Assembly (NCBI GenBank): GCA_019911965.1
Contig: JAIOJF010000059.1
Coordinates: forward strand, 1 to 64,000
Source of the DNA: Paracoccaceae bacterium
GTDB lineage: Bacteria; Pseudomonadota; Alphaproteobacteria; Rhodobacterales; Rhodobacteraceae
Reading direction: 5' to 3'
Length of the DNA stretch: 64,000 nucleotides
In this document: positions 18,198-27,388 of the stretch, in pieces
Layout of the letters: each line of letters opens with the position of its first letter
Numbering within the stretch: the first letter of the stretch is position 1
Notes under the pieces: model-generated
Told to the model about the DNA's origin: nothing
What the model saw: the letters and a program-made list of their open reading frames with translations, nothing else
Database searches by the model: none
Translations under genes and position numbers: made by a program

Positions 18198-19106
18198 ATG
18201 TACCTGGAATTGCGGCATCTGCGCTCGATCCGAGCCATCCATGACGCCGGGGGTCTGGCAAAGGCGGCGGATGTGCTGAACATCACGCAATCGGCGCTGT
18301 CGCATCAGATCAAGGGGCTGGAGGATCAGGCCGGGCTGGATCTGTTCGTGCGCCGCACCAAGCCGTTGAAACTGTCCCCGGCGGGGCTGAAGATGCTGAA
18401 ACTGGCCGAACGCGTGCTGCCGGAATTCGACGCCCTGGAACAGGATTTCCGCGCCATCCTGTCAGGCAAGGCGGGGCGGCTGCATATTGCCATCGAATGC
18501 CATGCCTGTTTCGACTGGCTGTTTCCGGTGCTGGAACTGTTCCGCCGCGCCTGGCCGGATGTCGATGTCGATATCCGCCCGGGCCTCGCCTTCGAAGCAT
18601 TGCCGGCCCTGCAGCGCGAGGAGGTCGATCTGGTGATCTCGTCCGATCCCGAAAAGCTGCCGGGTGTCGATTTCACGCCCCTGTTCGATTACGAGCCGGT
18701 CTTCATCGCCGCCTCGGGCCATCCGCTGGCCGACAAGGCGTTCATCGAGGCCGAGGATTTTCGAGACCAGACGCTGATCACCTATCCGGTCGACAAGACG
18801 CGGCTGGATGTCTTCACCCAGCTTCTGACCGCCGCCAAGGTTGAACCCGCCACCATCCGGCAAGTGGAGCTGACGGCGGTGATCATGCTGCTGGTCGCCT
18901 CCAATCGCGGGGTTTCGGTGCTGCCCGACTGGGTGGTGCGCGACAGCCGCTATAACCACGATTACGTCACACGGCCCCTGACCAAAGGCGGCATCACACG
19001 GCGGCTGTTTGCCGCGACGCGCACCGAGGATACCGCGCTGCCCTATATGGCGCATCTGATCCGGCTGGGGCGCACCGAGCCTCCGAAGCTGCAGCGCCGG
19101 TCCTGA
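18198..19106 (+). CDS. metR: LysR-family transcriptional regulator, MetR-like
   Basis: 302 residues from ATG 18198 (MYLELRHLRSIRAI), which aligns with MetR N-termini; a GTG at 18186 is an alternative. The winged HTH spans residues ~5-60 with AAADVLNITQSALSHQIKGLE. The effector domain follows, with FVRRTKPLKLSPAG at the hinge and AASGHPLADK near 178. MetR senses homocysteine and activates methionine genes including metF, metE and metH. Divergent orientation from metF and the dyad between them support the MetR identification; the symbol is inferred from context rather than proven. Confidence 0.8.
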   Translation: MYLELRHLRSIRAIHDAGGLAKAADVLNITQSALSHQIKGLEDQAGLDLFVRRTKPLKLSPAGLKMLKLAERVLPEFDALEQDFRAILSGKAGRLHIAIECHACFDWLFPVLELFRRAWPDVDVDIRPGLAFEALPALQREEVDLVISSDPEKLPGVDFTPLFDYEPVFIAASGHPLADKAFIEAEDFRDQTLITYPVDKTRLDVFTQLLTAAKVEPATIRQVELTAVIMLLVASNRGVSVLPDWVVRDSRYNHDYVTRPLTKGGITRRLFAATRTEDTALPYMAHLIRLGRTEPPKLQRRS

Positions 19107-19162
19107 CGGCGCGGCCCCTCGCGCGATTTTGTTTGCGAATCCCGGGCCGATCCGCTAAGAAA

Positions 19163-19176
19163 TGAACACTTGTTCA
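19163..19176. promoter_or_regulatory. Perfect palindrome upstream of the liu operon
   Basis: TGAACACTTGTTCA, arms of 6 bases with a 2-base centre, lies 21 bases before the liuA start. Position and symmetry suggest a repressor operator of the TetR type overlapping the transcription start. Isovalerate genes in proteobacteria are known to be controlled by LiuR or LiuQ; I cannot match this site to either from memory. Confidence 0.55.
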
Positions 19177-19196
19177 ATTAATCCGGAGCCTGCCCC

Positions 19197-20360
19197 ATGT
19201 TCACCGCCTCCATGAATTTCGCCTGTGGCGAGGAAATCGAAGCCCTGCGCCAGATGGTGCATCGCTGGGCACAGGACCGGGTCGCCCCGATGGCCGCCGA
19301 GATTGACCGCTCGAACGCCTTTCCGCCGGAATTGTGGAAGGAGATGGGCGATCTGGGCCTGCTGGGCATCACGGTCGAGGAGGAATATGGCGGCGTCGAT
19401 ATGGGCTATCTGGCGCATACCATCGCGGTCGAGGAAATCGCGCGGGCCAGTGCTTCGGTCTCGCTCAGCTACGGGGCGCATTCCAATCTCTGCGTGAACC
19501 AGATCCGCCTGAACGGCACGCCGGAGCAAAAGGCGAAATACCTTCCGGGGCTGATTTCCGGCGAACATGTCGGTGCGTTGGCAATGTCCGAGGCCGGGGC
19601 GGGGTCGGACGTGGTGTCGATGAAGCTGAGGGCGGACAAGCGCAACGGATATTACAATCTGAACGGCACCAAATACTGGATCACCAACGGCCCGGATGCC
19701 GATACGCTGGTAGTCTATGCCAAGACCGACCCCGAGGCCGGACCACGCGGCATGACCGCGTTTCTGATCGAAAAGTCGATGAAAGGATTTTCGACCAGCC
19801 CGCATTTCGACAAGCTGGGGATGCGCGGCTCGAACACTGCCGAGTTGATCTTTTCGGATGTCGAAGTGCCGTTCGAGAACGTGCTGGGGTACGAGGGCAA
19901 GGGCGTCAACGTGCTGATGTCGGGGCTGGATTACGAGCGCGTGGTGCTGTCGGGGATCGGTGTCGGCATCATGCATGCGGTGCTGGACCACATCATGCCC
20001 TACATGCACGAGCGCAAGCAATTCGGCCAGCCGATCGGGAATTTCCAGCTCATGCAGGGCAAGATTGCCGATATCTACGCCGCGATGAATTCGGCGCGTG
20101 CCTATGTCTATGCCGTGGCCGCCAGTTGCGATCGCGGCGAGGTGACCCGCCAGGACGCGGCGGCCTGCGTGCTCTATGCCTCGGAAAAGGCGATGGAGGT
20201 GGCGGTGCAGGGCGTGCAGGCGATGGGCGGGGCAGGCTTTTTGAACGACAGCCCGCTGGCAAGGATCATGCGCGACGCCAAGCTGATGGAAATCGGCGCC
20301 GGCACCAGCGAGATCCGCCGCATGCTCTGCGGGCGCGAGTTGATGAAGGCGACGGGGTAA
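19197..20360 (+). CDS. liuA: Isovaleryl-CoA dehydrogenase
   Basis: 387 residues, family length. Acyl-CoA dehydrogenase motifs are present: [17 protein letters not shown] (~142-158), [18 protein letters not shown] (~161-178), [14 protein letters not shown] (~204) and a C-terminal [23 protein letters not shown]. The catalytic glutamate is E247 in [11 protein letters not shown], the position distinctive of isovaleryl-CoA dehydrogenases rather than short-chain enzymes. It oxidises isovaleryl-CoA to 3-methylcrotonyl-CoA with electrons going to ETF. It starts the leucine degradation cluster completed by liuB, liuD, liuE and liuC downstream. Confidence 0.95.
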   Translation: MFTASMNFACGEEIEALRQMVHRWAQDRVAPMAAEIDRSNAFPPELWKEMGDLGLLGITVEEEYGGVDMGYLAHTIAVEEIARASASVSLSYGAHSNLCVNQIRLNGTPEQKAKYLPGLISGEHVGALAMSEAGAGSDVVSMKLRADKRNGYYNLNGTKYWITNGPDADTLVVYAKTDPEAGPRGMTAFLIEKSMKGFSTSPHFDKLGMRGSNTAELIFSDVEVPFENVLGYEGKGVNVLMSGLDYERVVLSGIGVGIMHAVLDHIMPYMHERKQFGQPIGNFQLMQGKIADIYAAMNSARAYVYAVAASCDRGEVTRQDAAACVLYASEKAMEVAVQGVQAMGGAGFLNDSPLARIMRDAKLMEIGAGTSEIRRMLCGRELMKATG

Positions 20361-20361
20361 C

Positions 20362-20399
20362 TTGACACGGGTACTAACAGATACTACCTTGATAGTATC
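20362..20399 (+). promoter_or_regulatory. Promoter with palindromic operator for the toxin-antitoxin genes
   Basis: TTGACA (20362-20367), 17-base spacer, TACCTT (20385-20390) form a good promoter right after the liuA stop. Overlapping the -10 is the inverted repeat GATACTA (20380-20386) / TAGTATC (20393-20399), 6-base spacer; a further half-like GTACTA lies at 20371-20376. The layout fits autorepression by an AbrB-type antitoxin. Confidence 0.7.
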
Positions 20400-20423
20400 G
20401 AAGACAACATAGGTATCTGCCCC

Positions 20424-20906
20424 ATGACCATTATCGATATGTCTCGCGCGGAATTTGCAGAACTGGAAAAGATCGCCACGGTGTCGGACAAGATCAGGCA
20501 TCTGGACCAGAAGGGCTATGCCCGCGCCGATATCGCGCGCATCCTCGGCAAGCGCTACCAGCATGTCCGCAATGTGCTGGAGGCCGATGCACTGAAAGCC
20601 GCACAAGCTTCTGAGGCGCAGGACGGCCCATCCCTGGACGGCGCGTTTCGCCTGGAAATCGGCCGCGATGGTTCGATCATGATACCGCAGGGCGTCATGG
20701 CGGCACTCGGGATCAGTGGCGGCGGCGTTCTGGCCGCCCGGCTGGATGATGGCGAATTGCGGCTGGCGGACCCTTTGGTGGCGCTTCGCAAGGTGCAGGA
20801 AATGCTGAAACCCATGCGGGAGCGGTTGCGCAAGGAAGGGATTTCACTGTCGGACGAACTGATCGCCGAGAGGCGAGCAGAAGCGATGCGCGAGGTGCGT
20901 GAGTGA
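20424..20906 (+). CDS. vapB: Antitoxin with HTH-like N-terminus and AbrB/SpoVT-like C-terminal domain
   Basis: 160 residues from ATG 20424. Residues ~20-55 (SDKIRHLDQKGYARADIARI...YQHVRNVLEAD) look like a helix-turn-helix. Residues ~75-115 (FRLEIGRDGSIMIPQGVMAA, LGISGGGVLAARLDDGELRL) match the swapped-hairpin AbrB/MazE fold. The C-terminal ~45 residues are charged helices suited to wrapping a toxin. A PIN-domain gene follows with a 4-base overlap, so this is the antitoxin and probably the autorepressor of the pair. It is longer than most VapB proteins. The name is by partner; it could equally be called an AbrB-family antitoxin. Confidence 0.8.
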   Translation: MTIIDMSRAEFAELEKIATVSDKIRHLDQKGYARADIARILGKRYQHVRNVLEADALKAAQASEAQDGPSLDGAFRLEIGRDGSIMIPQGVMAALGISGGGVLAARLDDGELRLADPLVALRKVQEMLKPMRERLRKEGISLSDELIAERRAEAMREVRE

Positions 20907-21289
20907 CACCGGATGTCATCCTGGATGCCTCGGCGGTTCTGGCGGTACTGTTGTCGGAGCGCGGCTCGGATCATGTCGAGCGGCGATTGTCGGGTGCCTT
21001 GATCACGTCGGTCAACTCGGCCGAAGTGATATCGAAACTGATCGACAAGGGATTTGATGCCAGCGATGCTGCGGCAATGATGGCGGAAACATTCATTCCG
21101 GTTCTGGATTTCGGTGCGGCGGACGGGGTTGCGACAGGCCGGTTGCGGGCGGCAACACGCACGGCCGGGCTTTCGCTGGGGGATCGCGCCTGTCTGGCGG
21201 CAGCGCAGCGGCGCGGCATCCCGGCCCTGACCGCCGATCGGGCCTGGGCCGGACTTGATCTTGGCGTGGACGTGGAGGTGATCCGATGA
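20903..21289 (+). CDS. vapC: PIN-domain ribonuclease toxin (VapC-like)
   Basis: 128 residues starting at GTG 20903, overlapping the antitoxin stop (GTGA). The PIN acidic residues are all visible: D8 (VILDASAVLAVL), E41 (SAEVISKL), D94 (GDRACLAAA) and D112 (TADRAW). VapC toxins are Mg-dependent RNases that cut tRNA or rRNA and halt growth when the antitoxin is degraded. It lies within the leucine degradation cluster and in turn overlaps an LprI-like gene. Activity is expected, as no catalytic residue is missing. Confidence 0.88.
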   Translation: MTPDVILDASAVLAVLLSERGSDHVERRLSGALITSVNSAEVISKLIDKGFDASDAAAMMAETFIPVLDFGAADGVATGRLRAATRTAGLSLGDRACLAAAQRRGIPALTADRAWAGLDLGVDVEVIR

Positions 21290-21789
21290 GGATGCTCAGG
21301 TATATTGCCGTCCTGGCGTTGCTGCCGGTACCGGTACTGGCGCAGGACCTTACCTATAGCGACAGCCACAGCGCGACCTGTCTGGCCGCGGGCACGTCGC
21401 TGCCGGAACGCGAGGCCTGTATCGGATTGTCCGCCAATGCCTGTATGGCGGACACAATGGGTGGCTATTCCACCGCCGGGATGGTCGGCTGCCTCGGTCT
21501 TGAGCTTGACTGGTGGGATGCCAGGCTGAACCGGGTCTACGGTGATGTGATGGCGGCGGCCAAGGCGAACGACCGCGACATGGGCGCAGGCGACAATGGC
21601 GTGCCGTCGATGGCCGCCGCGCTGAAGGCGATGCAACGGGCCTGGATACCCTACCGCGACGCCACATGCGATTACGAGCGCTCGTTCTGGGGCGGTGGCA
21701 CCGGCGGAGGGCCTGCGGCGTTGGGCTGTCTGCTGAACCTGACGGCGAAACAGGCGCTTTACCTCGAATATTCCGGCCCCGGCGGCTGA
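21286..21789 (+). CDS. LprI/DUF1311-family periplasmic protein
   Basis: 167 residues; ATG 21286 overlaps the toxin stop (ATGA). A signal peptide is clear ([20 protein letters not shown]). The mature part has six cysteines, with [19 protein letters not shown], a central [21 protein letters not shown] and [13 protein letters not shown]. This matches the DUF1311/lysozyme-inhibitor LprI family, which is secreted and in mycobacteria inhibits lysozyme; most members are uncharacterised. Co-translation with a PIN toxin is odd for a secreted protein and is discussed as a finding. It also precedes liuB by 55 bases. Confidence 0.8.
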   Translation: MRMLRYIAVLALLPVPVLAQDLTYSDSHSATCLAAGTSLPEREACIGLSANACMADTMGGYSTAGMVGCLGLELDWWDARLNRVYGDVMAAAKANDRDMGAGDNGVPSMAAALKAMQRAWIPYRDATCDYERSFWGGGTGGGPAALGCLLNLTAKQALYLEYSGPGG

Positions 21790-21844
21790 ACCCTTTGCAG
21801 GATGTCCCGGTTGCGCATCAGGCGACCAAGAAAAGGAAGACCAA

Positions 21845-23449
21845 GTGAAACTGAACTCAACCTTTCTGGCTGGCAGCGAAACCGCGCGGGCCAATCGCCG
21901 CGCCCATCTGGAGGCGCTGGAACAGGTGCGCGAGGCAGCGGCGGCGGCCGCGCTTGGCGGTGGCGACAAGGCGCGGGCGCGGCATGTGGAACGCGGCAAG
22001 ATGCTGCCGCGGGACCGGGTGTCGAACCTCTTGGACCCCGGCTCGGCATTCCTAGAGATCGGCGCGACGGCGGCGCATGGGCTGTATGACGGGGCGGCCC
22101 CGGGGGCGGGGATCGTGGCCGGAATCGGGCGGGTGCAGGGCCATGAGGTGATGGTGATCTGCAACGATGCCACCGTGAAGGGCGGCACCTATTACCCGAT
22201 GACGGTGAAAAAGCATCTGCGCGCCCAGGAGATCGCCGAGGCGAATAACCTTCCGTGCATCTATCTGGTGGATTCCGGCGGGGCCAACCTGCCCAATCAG
22301 GACGAGGTGTTCCCCGACCGCGACCATTTCGGCCGCATCTTCTACAATCAGGCCAATATGTCGGCCAAGGGCATTCCGCAGATCGCCGCCGTGATGGGAT
22401 CCTGCACCGCCGGCGGGGCCTATGTGCCGGCGATGTCCGATGTCTCGGTCATCGTGCGCAATCAGGGCACGATCTTTCTGGCCGGCCCGCCCTTGGTCAA
22501 GGCGGCAACGGGCGAGGTGGTGACAGCGGAGGACTTGGGCGGCGGCGATGTGCATACCCGCCTGTCCGGGGTGGCGGATTACCTGGCCGAGGATGACGCG
22601 CACGCGCTGGCGCTGATCCGGCGCGCGGTATCGGGGCTGAACCGAGTGAAGCCGCAGCAAATGCAGCTTCAGACGCCGGAAGACCCGGCCTATGATCCCG
22701 AGGAAATCCTTGGCGTGGTGCCGACCGATCTGCGTGTTCCCTACGATATCCGCGAGGTGATCGCGCGGGTGGTCGATGGCTCGCGGTTTGACGAGTTCAA
22801 GCCGCGGTTCGGTGAATCGCTGGTCTGCGGCTTCGCGCATGTGATGGGCATGCCTGCCGGGATCATCGCCAATAACGGTGTCTTGTTTTCCGAAAGCGCG
22901 CAGAAGGGCGCACATTTTGTCGAGCTATGCTCGCAGCGGAAAATCCCGCTGGTCTTTGTGCAGAACATCACCGGCTTCATGGTGGGCCGCAAATACGAGA
23001 ACGAAGGCATCGCGCGGCACGGGGCAAAGATGGTGACGGCGGTGGCCTCGACCAGGGTGCCGAAGATCACGCTGATCGTCGGTGGCTCGAACGGGGCGGG
23101 CAATTACGGCATGGCCGGACGGGCCTATTCGCCGCGCTTCCTGTGGACCTGGCCGAATTCGCGGATTTCGGTGATGGGCGGCGAACAGGCAGCGGGGGTG
23201 CTGGCCACGGTCCGGCGCGACGCGATGGAACGCGCCGGCAAGGAATGGTCCGCCGAGGCCGAGGCCGAGTTCAAGCGCCCGACGCTGGAAATGTTCGCCG
23301 AGCAATCGCATCCCTTGTTCGCCTCGGCGCGGCTCTGGGATGACGGGATCATTGATCCGCGAAAAACCCGCGAGGTTCTGGCCTTGAGCCTGTCGGCCTG
23401 CCTGAACGCGGTGATCGAGGAGACCCGCTTTGGCGTATTCCGCATGTGA
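21845..23449 (+). CDS. liuB: Methylcrotonoyl-CoA carboxylase beta (carboxyltransferase) subunit
   Basis: 534 residues from GTG 21845 with AAAAGGAAG upstream. The carboxyltransferase core is intact: [20 protein letters not shown] (~57-76), [20 protein letters not shown] (~140), [16 protein letters not shown] (~184), [16 protein letters not shown] (~377) and [20 protein letters not shown] (~415). It transfers carboxyl from biotin to 3-methylcrotonyl-CoA, forming 3-methylglutaconyl-CoA. The biotin-bearing alpha subunit is encoded just downstream; together they form a dodecameric (alpha-beta)6 enzyme. Confidence 0.96.
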   Translation: MKLNSTFLAGSETARANRRAHLEALEQVREAAAAAALGGGDKARARHVERGKMLPRDRVSNLLDPGSAFLEIGATAAHGLYDGAAPGAGIVAGIGRVQGHEVMVICNDATVKGGTYYPMTVKKHLRAQEIAEANNLPCIYLVDSGGANLPNQDEVFPDRDHFGRIFYNQANMSAKGIPQIAAVMGSCTAGGAYVPAMSDVSVIVRNQGTIFLAGPPLVKAATGEVVTAEDLGGGDVHTRLSGVADYLAEDDAHALALIRRAVSGLNRVKPQQMQLQTPEDPAYDPEEILGVVPTDLRVPYDIREVIARVVDGSRFDEFKPRFGESLVCGFAHVMGMPAGIIANNGVLFSESAQKGAHFVELCSQRKIPLVFVQNITGFMVGRKYENEGIARHGAKMVTAVASTRVPKITLIVGGSNGAGNYGMAGRAYSPRFLWTWPNSRISVMGGEQAAGVLATVRRDAMERAGKEWSAEAEAEFKRPTLEMFAEQSHPLFASARLWDDGIIDPRKTREVLALSLSACLNAVIEETRFGVFRM

Positions 23450-23462
23450 GGAAAAACAATAT

Positions 23463-23482
23463 GCCTCCGGCGGGAGTATTTT
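23463..23482 (+). repeat. GCCTCCGGCGGGAGTATTTT motif in the liuB-liuD spacer
   Basis: A small hairpin (CTCC-GGCG-GGAG) followed by TATTTT lies 13 bases after liuB. I recall very similar sequences scattered between genes in Rhodobacterales genomes, so this is probably a dispersed intergenic element with weak terminator character. A genome-wide search is needed to confirm the dispersal. Confidence 0.4.
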
Positions 23483-23548
23483 CACCAAAAAGAAGCGTGC
23501 AATGTCGCGGCTCGCTGGGGTGGGCCAGCAAGATGGAAAGACGATGTG

Positions 23549-25495
23549 ATGTTTGACAAGATACTGATCGCCAATCGCGGCGAGATTGCCTGCCGGGTAA
23601 TCGAAACCGCGTCCCGCATGGGGGTGCGCACCGTCGCGGTCTATTCCGATGCCGACGCCAATGCCAAGCATGTCGCACTGGCCGACGAGGCGGTGCATAT
23701 CGGCCCGCCGCAACCGGCGGAAAGCTATCTGAAAGGCGATGTGATGATCGCGGCGGCCTTGGCGACCGGTGCGCAGGCGATCCATCCCTGTTATGGATTC
23801 TTGTCAGAAAACCCCGATTTCGTCGATGCGGTCGAGGCGGCGGGGCTGGTCTTTATCGGCCCGTCAGCGGCGGCGATCCGGGCGATGGGGCTGAAAGATG
23901 CCGCCAAGTCGCTGATGACCAAGGCGGGCGTGCCGGTGGTGCCGGGTTATCACGGCGACAACCAGGACCCGGCGCATCTGGCGCAGGAAGCCGGCAAGAT
24001 CGGCTATCCGGTGCTGATCAAGGCGGTGGCCGGGGGCGGCGGCAAGGGGATGCGCAAAGTGGGCGCTCCTGCCGATTTCGCGCAGGCGCTGGCCTCGGCC
24101 CGCTCCGAGGCGAAAACCGCCTTTGGCAACGAGGCGGTGCTGATCGAGAAATATGTCGAAAAACCCCGCCACATCGAGATGCAGGTGTTTGGCGACGGCA
24201 AGGACGCGGTGCATCTGTTCGAGCGCGACTGCTCGTTGCAGCGCCGCCATCAAAAGGTGATCGAGGAAGCCCCGGCCCCCGGCATGACGCCCGAGATGCG
24301 AAGCGCGATGGGCGAGGCGGCGGTGAAGGCGGCGCTTGCCATCGGCTACAAGGGTGCCGGCACGATCGAGTTCATCATCGATGCTTCGGACGGGCTGCGC
24401 GCCGACCGGTTCTGGTTCATGGAGATGAATACCCGCCTGCAGGTCGAACATCCCGTGACCGAGGCGATTACCGGCGTCGATCTGGTGGAATGGCAATTGC
24501 GCGTGGCGGCGGGCGAGGCCCTGCCGGCGCGTCAGGCTGACCTTGCGATCAACGGCCATGCCTTCGAGGCGCGGCTTTATGCCGAGGACGTGCCGGCGGG
24601 GTTCCTGCCCGCGACCGGGCGGCTGACGCATCTGGAATTTCCGGCAGGCGCACGCGCCGATAGCGGTGTGCGGGCGGGCGATGCGATCTCGCCGTTTTAC
24701 GATCCGATGATCGCCAAGCTGATCGTGCATGGCCCGACGCGGGCGGTGGCGCTGAAGCGGCTGGAACGTGCGCTGGCGGCGACCGAGGTGGCGGGATCAG
24801 TGACCAACCTGGCCTTTCTGGGCGCGCTGGCGCGGCATGAGGGCTTTGCCAGGGGCGATGTCGATACCGGGCTGATCGAGCGTGATCTGGCGGCGTTGAC
24901 GGTGGAGCCGGAGGTAAGCGATGCGGTCCGCGCGATGGCGGTGCTGGTGGCGCTGGGGCTGGAGCGGGGCGGCGACTGGTCGACCGGCTTCACCCTGTGG
25001 GAGCCGCTGGCGCAGAGCATCGTGCTGGCCGAGGGCGGGGTCGAGTTCACCGCCGTGGCACGGGTGCTTTCGCCGCGCGAGGTTGCCATCACGATTGGCG
25101 ACAGATGCGTCGCTTGCCGCCTTGGGGCCGCTGGCTGGAGTTTTGACAATGTGGTCGGCCCGGCCAATGCGGTGCGGATCGGTCAGGACATCAGCGTCTT
25201 TGCCGGGCATGGCTTTCATTTCACCCTGGCGGACCCGTTGCAGCGGCTGGGCGATGCCGCCGCTGCCGGCAACGTGATCGAGGCACCGATGCCGGGGCTG
25301 GTCAAGGCGGTGTTCGTGTCTGCCGGTGACGTTGTGAAAACCGGCGACCGGCTGGCGATCCTGGAGGCGATGAAGATGGAACATGTGCTGACATCGGCGC
25401 GCGATGGCGTGGTGGCGGAGGTGCTGGTGGCCGAAGGCGCGCAGGTTGAACCACATGCGGCGCTGATCCGGCTGGAAGAGGCGAATGATGCCTGA
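23549..25495 (+). CDS. liuD: Methylcrotonoyl-CoA carboxylase alpha (biotin carboxylase/carrier) subunit
   Basis: 648 residues from ATG 23549 (MFDKILIANRGEIACRV); a GTG sits one codon upstream. Biotin carboxylase motifs: KAVAGGGGKGMRKVG (~155-169), RDCSLQRRHQKVIEEAP (~227) and FMEMNTRLQVEHPVTE (~289). The C-terminal biotinyl domain carries the attachment lysine in LEAMKMEHVL (~607-616). It carboxylates biotin with ATP and bicarbonate and passes CO2 to the LiuB subunit. BirA, which attaches the biotin, is encoded at the end of the nuo operon in this same window. Confidence 0.96.
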   Translation: MFDKILIANRGEIACRVIETASRMGVRTVAVYSDADANAKHVALADEAVHIGPPQPAESYLKGDVMIAAALATGAQAIHPCYGFLSENPDFVDAVEAAGLVFIGPSAAAIRAMGLKDAAKSLMTKAGVPVVPGYHGDNQDPAHLAQEAGKIGYPVLIKAVAGGGGKGMRKVGAPADFAQALASARSEAKTAFGNEAVLIEKYVEKPRHIEMQVFGDGKDAVHLFERDCSLQRRHQKVIEEAPAPGMTPEMRSAMGEAAVKAALAIGYKGAGTIEFIIDASDGLRADRFWFMEMNTRLQVEHPVTEAITGVDLVEWQLRVAAGEALPARQADLAINGHAFEARLYAEDVPAGFLPATGRLTHLEFPAGARADSGVRAGDAISPFYDPMIAKLIVHGPTRAVALKRLERALAATEVAGSVTNLAFLGALARHEGFARGDVDTGLIERDLAALTVEPEVSDAVRAMAVLVALGLERGGDWSTGFTLWEPLAQSIVLAEGGVEFTAVARVLSPREVAITIGDRCVACRLGAAGWSFDNVVGPANAVRIGQDISVFAGHGFHFTLADPLQRLGDAAAAGNVIEAPMPGLVKAVFVSAGDVVKTGDRLAILEAMKMEHVLTSARDGVVAEVLVAEGAQVEPHAALIRLEEANDA

Positions 25496-26342
25496 ACGCG
25501 CCGAGATTTTCGAGGTCGGCCCGCGCGACGGCTTGCAGAACGAACAGCGCCGGATCGACACCGCCGACAAGGTGAGGCTGGTCGACATGCTGTCGGATAC
25601 CGGCTTCAGGCGGATCGAGGTGGCGAGTTTCGTGTCCCCCAAATGGGTGCCGCAGATGGCCGACAGCGCAGAGGTGCTGGCCGGTATAAGACGCAAGCCG
25701 GGCGTGTCCTATGCCGCCTTGACCCCGAATCTGCGGGGCTATGAGGGGGCGAAGGCAGCGGGCGCGAGCGAGGTTGCGATATTCGGCTCGGCCTCGGAGG
25801 GGTTTTCCAGGGCGAATATCAACTGCTCGATCGCGGAATCGCTGGACCGCTTTCGCCCGGTTGCGGCCGCGGCAGAGGCGGATGGCATTGCGGTACGCGG
25901 CTATGTCTCTTGCGTCAGCGATTGCCCGTTCGACGGGCCGACCGATCCCGGCGCGGTGGCCTATGTGGCGGCGGCCCTGCGTGACATGGGGTGTTACGAG
26001 ATCAGCCTTGGCGATACGCTGGGCCAGGCAACGCCGGAACGCATAAGCGCCATGTTACGCGCGGTATTGCAGGAAATACCGGCGGCGCAGCTGGCCGGAC
26101 ATTACCATGCGACGGCGGGCCGGGCCTTGCTGAATATCGAGGCGTCGCTGGAATTGGGCCTGCGGGTATTCGATGCCTCGGTCGGCGGGCTGGGCGGGTG
26201 TCCTTATGCGCCGGGGGCGGCGGGCAATGTCGCCTCGGAAGCGGTGCATGATCTGCTGGCGGGGCTCGGCTATGAGACCGGCCTTGATGGCGAAAAACTG
26301 GCCGGGGCGGCGGCGTTTGCCCGTGGCCTCAGGGCGGAATAA
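25485..26342 (+). CDS. liuE: Hydroxymethylglutaryl-CoA lyase
   Basis: 285 residues. ATG codons at 25485 and 25488 both overlap the end of liuD by up to 11 bases. The DRE-TIM metallolyase motifs are present: EIFEVGPRDGLQNEQ (residues ~7-21, metal and substrate binding), the HYHATAGRALLNIEASLELG stretch, FDASVGGLGGCPYAPGAAGN (~228-247, with the signature cysteine), and NVASEAVHDLL. It cleaves HMG-CoA to acetoacetate and acetyl-CoA, the last step of leucine degradation. The usual HGHNT-type histidine region reads GHYHATAG here. Confidence 0.95.
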   Translation: MMPERAEIFEVGPRDGLQNEQRRIDTADKVRLVDMLSDTGFRRIEVASFVSPKWVPQMADSAEVLAGIRRKPGVSYAALTPNLRGYEGAKAAGASEVAIFGSASEGFSRANINCSIAESLDRFRPVAAAAEADGIAVRGYVSCVSDCPFDGPTDPGAVAYVAAALRDMGCYEISLGDTLGQATPERISAMLRAVLQEIPAAQLAGHYHATAGRALLNIEASLELGLRVFDASVGGLGGCPYAPGAAGNVASEAVHDLLAGLGYETGLDGEKLAGAAAFARGLRAE

Positions 26343-26355
26343 TCAGGAAATGGCG

Positions 26356-27138
26356 ATGTATCAGACTGTGAAGATCGAACGTGACGACCGCGGCGTGGCA
26401 ACCCTCTGGCTGGCGCGCGCCGACAAGCACAACGCGATGTCGGGCGAGATGATCGTGGAACTGGCGGCGGCGGCGGATGATCTGGCCACAGACGACGCGG
26501 TGCGCGTGGTGGTGCTGGCGGCGGAGGGCAGGACATTTTGCGCCGGTGGCGATCTGCGCTGGATGCAGGCGCAGATGACGGCTTCGGCAGATGAGCGCCG
26601 GGCCGAGGCGCGCAAGCTGGCGGGGGCGCTATATGCGCTGAACACCCTGCCGAAACCGCTGATCGGGCGGGTGCAGGGCAATGCCTTTGGCGGCGGTATC
26701 GGCATGATGTCGGTCTGCGACGTGGCAATCGGGGTGCCGGACGCCAAGTTCGGCCTGACCGAAGTGCGCCTGGGCCTGATCCCGGCCACCATCAGCCCCT
26801 ATGTTCTGGCCCGCATGGGCGAGGACAAGGCGCGGCGGGTGTTCATGTCGGCCCGCCCATTCGACGGGCAGGAGGCGGTCGCGCTGAACCTGCTGGCCCG
26901 GGTGGTGCCGGAGGGCGATCTGGACGCGGCGATTGAAGCCGAGATTACGCCCTACCTGCAAGCCGCCCCCGGTGCGGTGGCCGAAAGCAAGCGCTTGACC
27001 CGGATGCTTGGCCCGGCGATCACGCCGGACATCATCGAGGCCACGATCGACCGCCTGGTTGCCGCCTGGGAAGGCGATGAAGCCCCCGAAGGCATCGCGG
27101 CGTTCTTTGAAAAACGCAAGCCGCGCTGGGCGATCTGA
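26356..27138 (+). CDS. liuC: Methylglutaconyl-CoA hydratase (enoyl-CoA hydratase family)
   Basis: 260 residues. I start at ATG 26356 (MYQTVKIERDDRG) because AGGA at 26345-26348 is correctly spaced; ATG 26350 is in frame and possible. Crotonase motifs: HNAMSGEMI (~25), RTFCAGGDLRWMQAQM (~58-73, oxyanion hole) and GNAFGGGIGMMSVCDVAI (~105-122). The catalytic glutamate region is GLTEVRLGLIPATISPYV. By context it hydrates 3-methylglutaconyl-CoA to HMG-CoA, filling the only missing step in the cluster. Specificity is inferred from context rather than sequence. Confidence 0.92.
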   Translation: MYQTVKIERDDRGVATLWLARADKHNAMSGEMIVELAAAADDLATDDAVRVVVLAAEGRTFCAGGDLRWMQAQMTASADERRAEARKLAGALYALNTLPKPLIGRVQGNAFGGGIGMMSVCDVAIGVPDAKFGLTEVRLGLIPATISPYVLARMGEDKARRVFMSARPFDGQEAVALNLLARVVPEGDLDAAIEAEITPYLQAAPGAVAESKRLTRMLGPAITPDIIEATIDRLVAAWEGDEAPEGIAAFFEKRKPRWAI

Positions 27139-27388
27139 GGCCCGGTTTTCCTGCAGGCGGCGACAGCGAGACGGGGCGCGAATAACGACTCGGGCGCATA
27201 TCGAAATGCATGCAATTGGATACAGATTGACGCAGGGCCGGCGATGTGGCCCGCCACGTCGCCAGATTCGCCCCCGAAGCCATGCCAAAACCACCCCATG
27301 CGGCCCTACCTTCGGTTGACCTCCCGGCGCGGCGCGGGTAAAGGTCTGCCAGAAGAAATGGCCTTGCAGCAGATATGAGGGGGCGGCG
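27139..27388. other. Spacer between the liu cluster and the nuo operon
   Basis: 250 bases with no credible gene. It holds the candidate nuoA promoter at 27316-27344 and, near 27190-27225, a relatively AT-rich patch (GAAATGCATGCAATTGGATACAGATTGACG) whose role is unknown. Confidence 0.6.
27316..27344 (+). promoter_or_regulatory. Candidate promoter of the nuo operon
   Basis: TTGACC (27316-27321), 17-base spacer, TAAAGG (27339-27344), which predicts a 5' leader of about 38 bases before nuoA. The -35 is strong and the -10 moderate. Confidence 0.6.
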
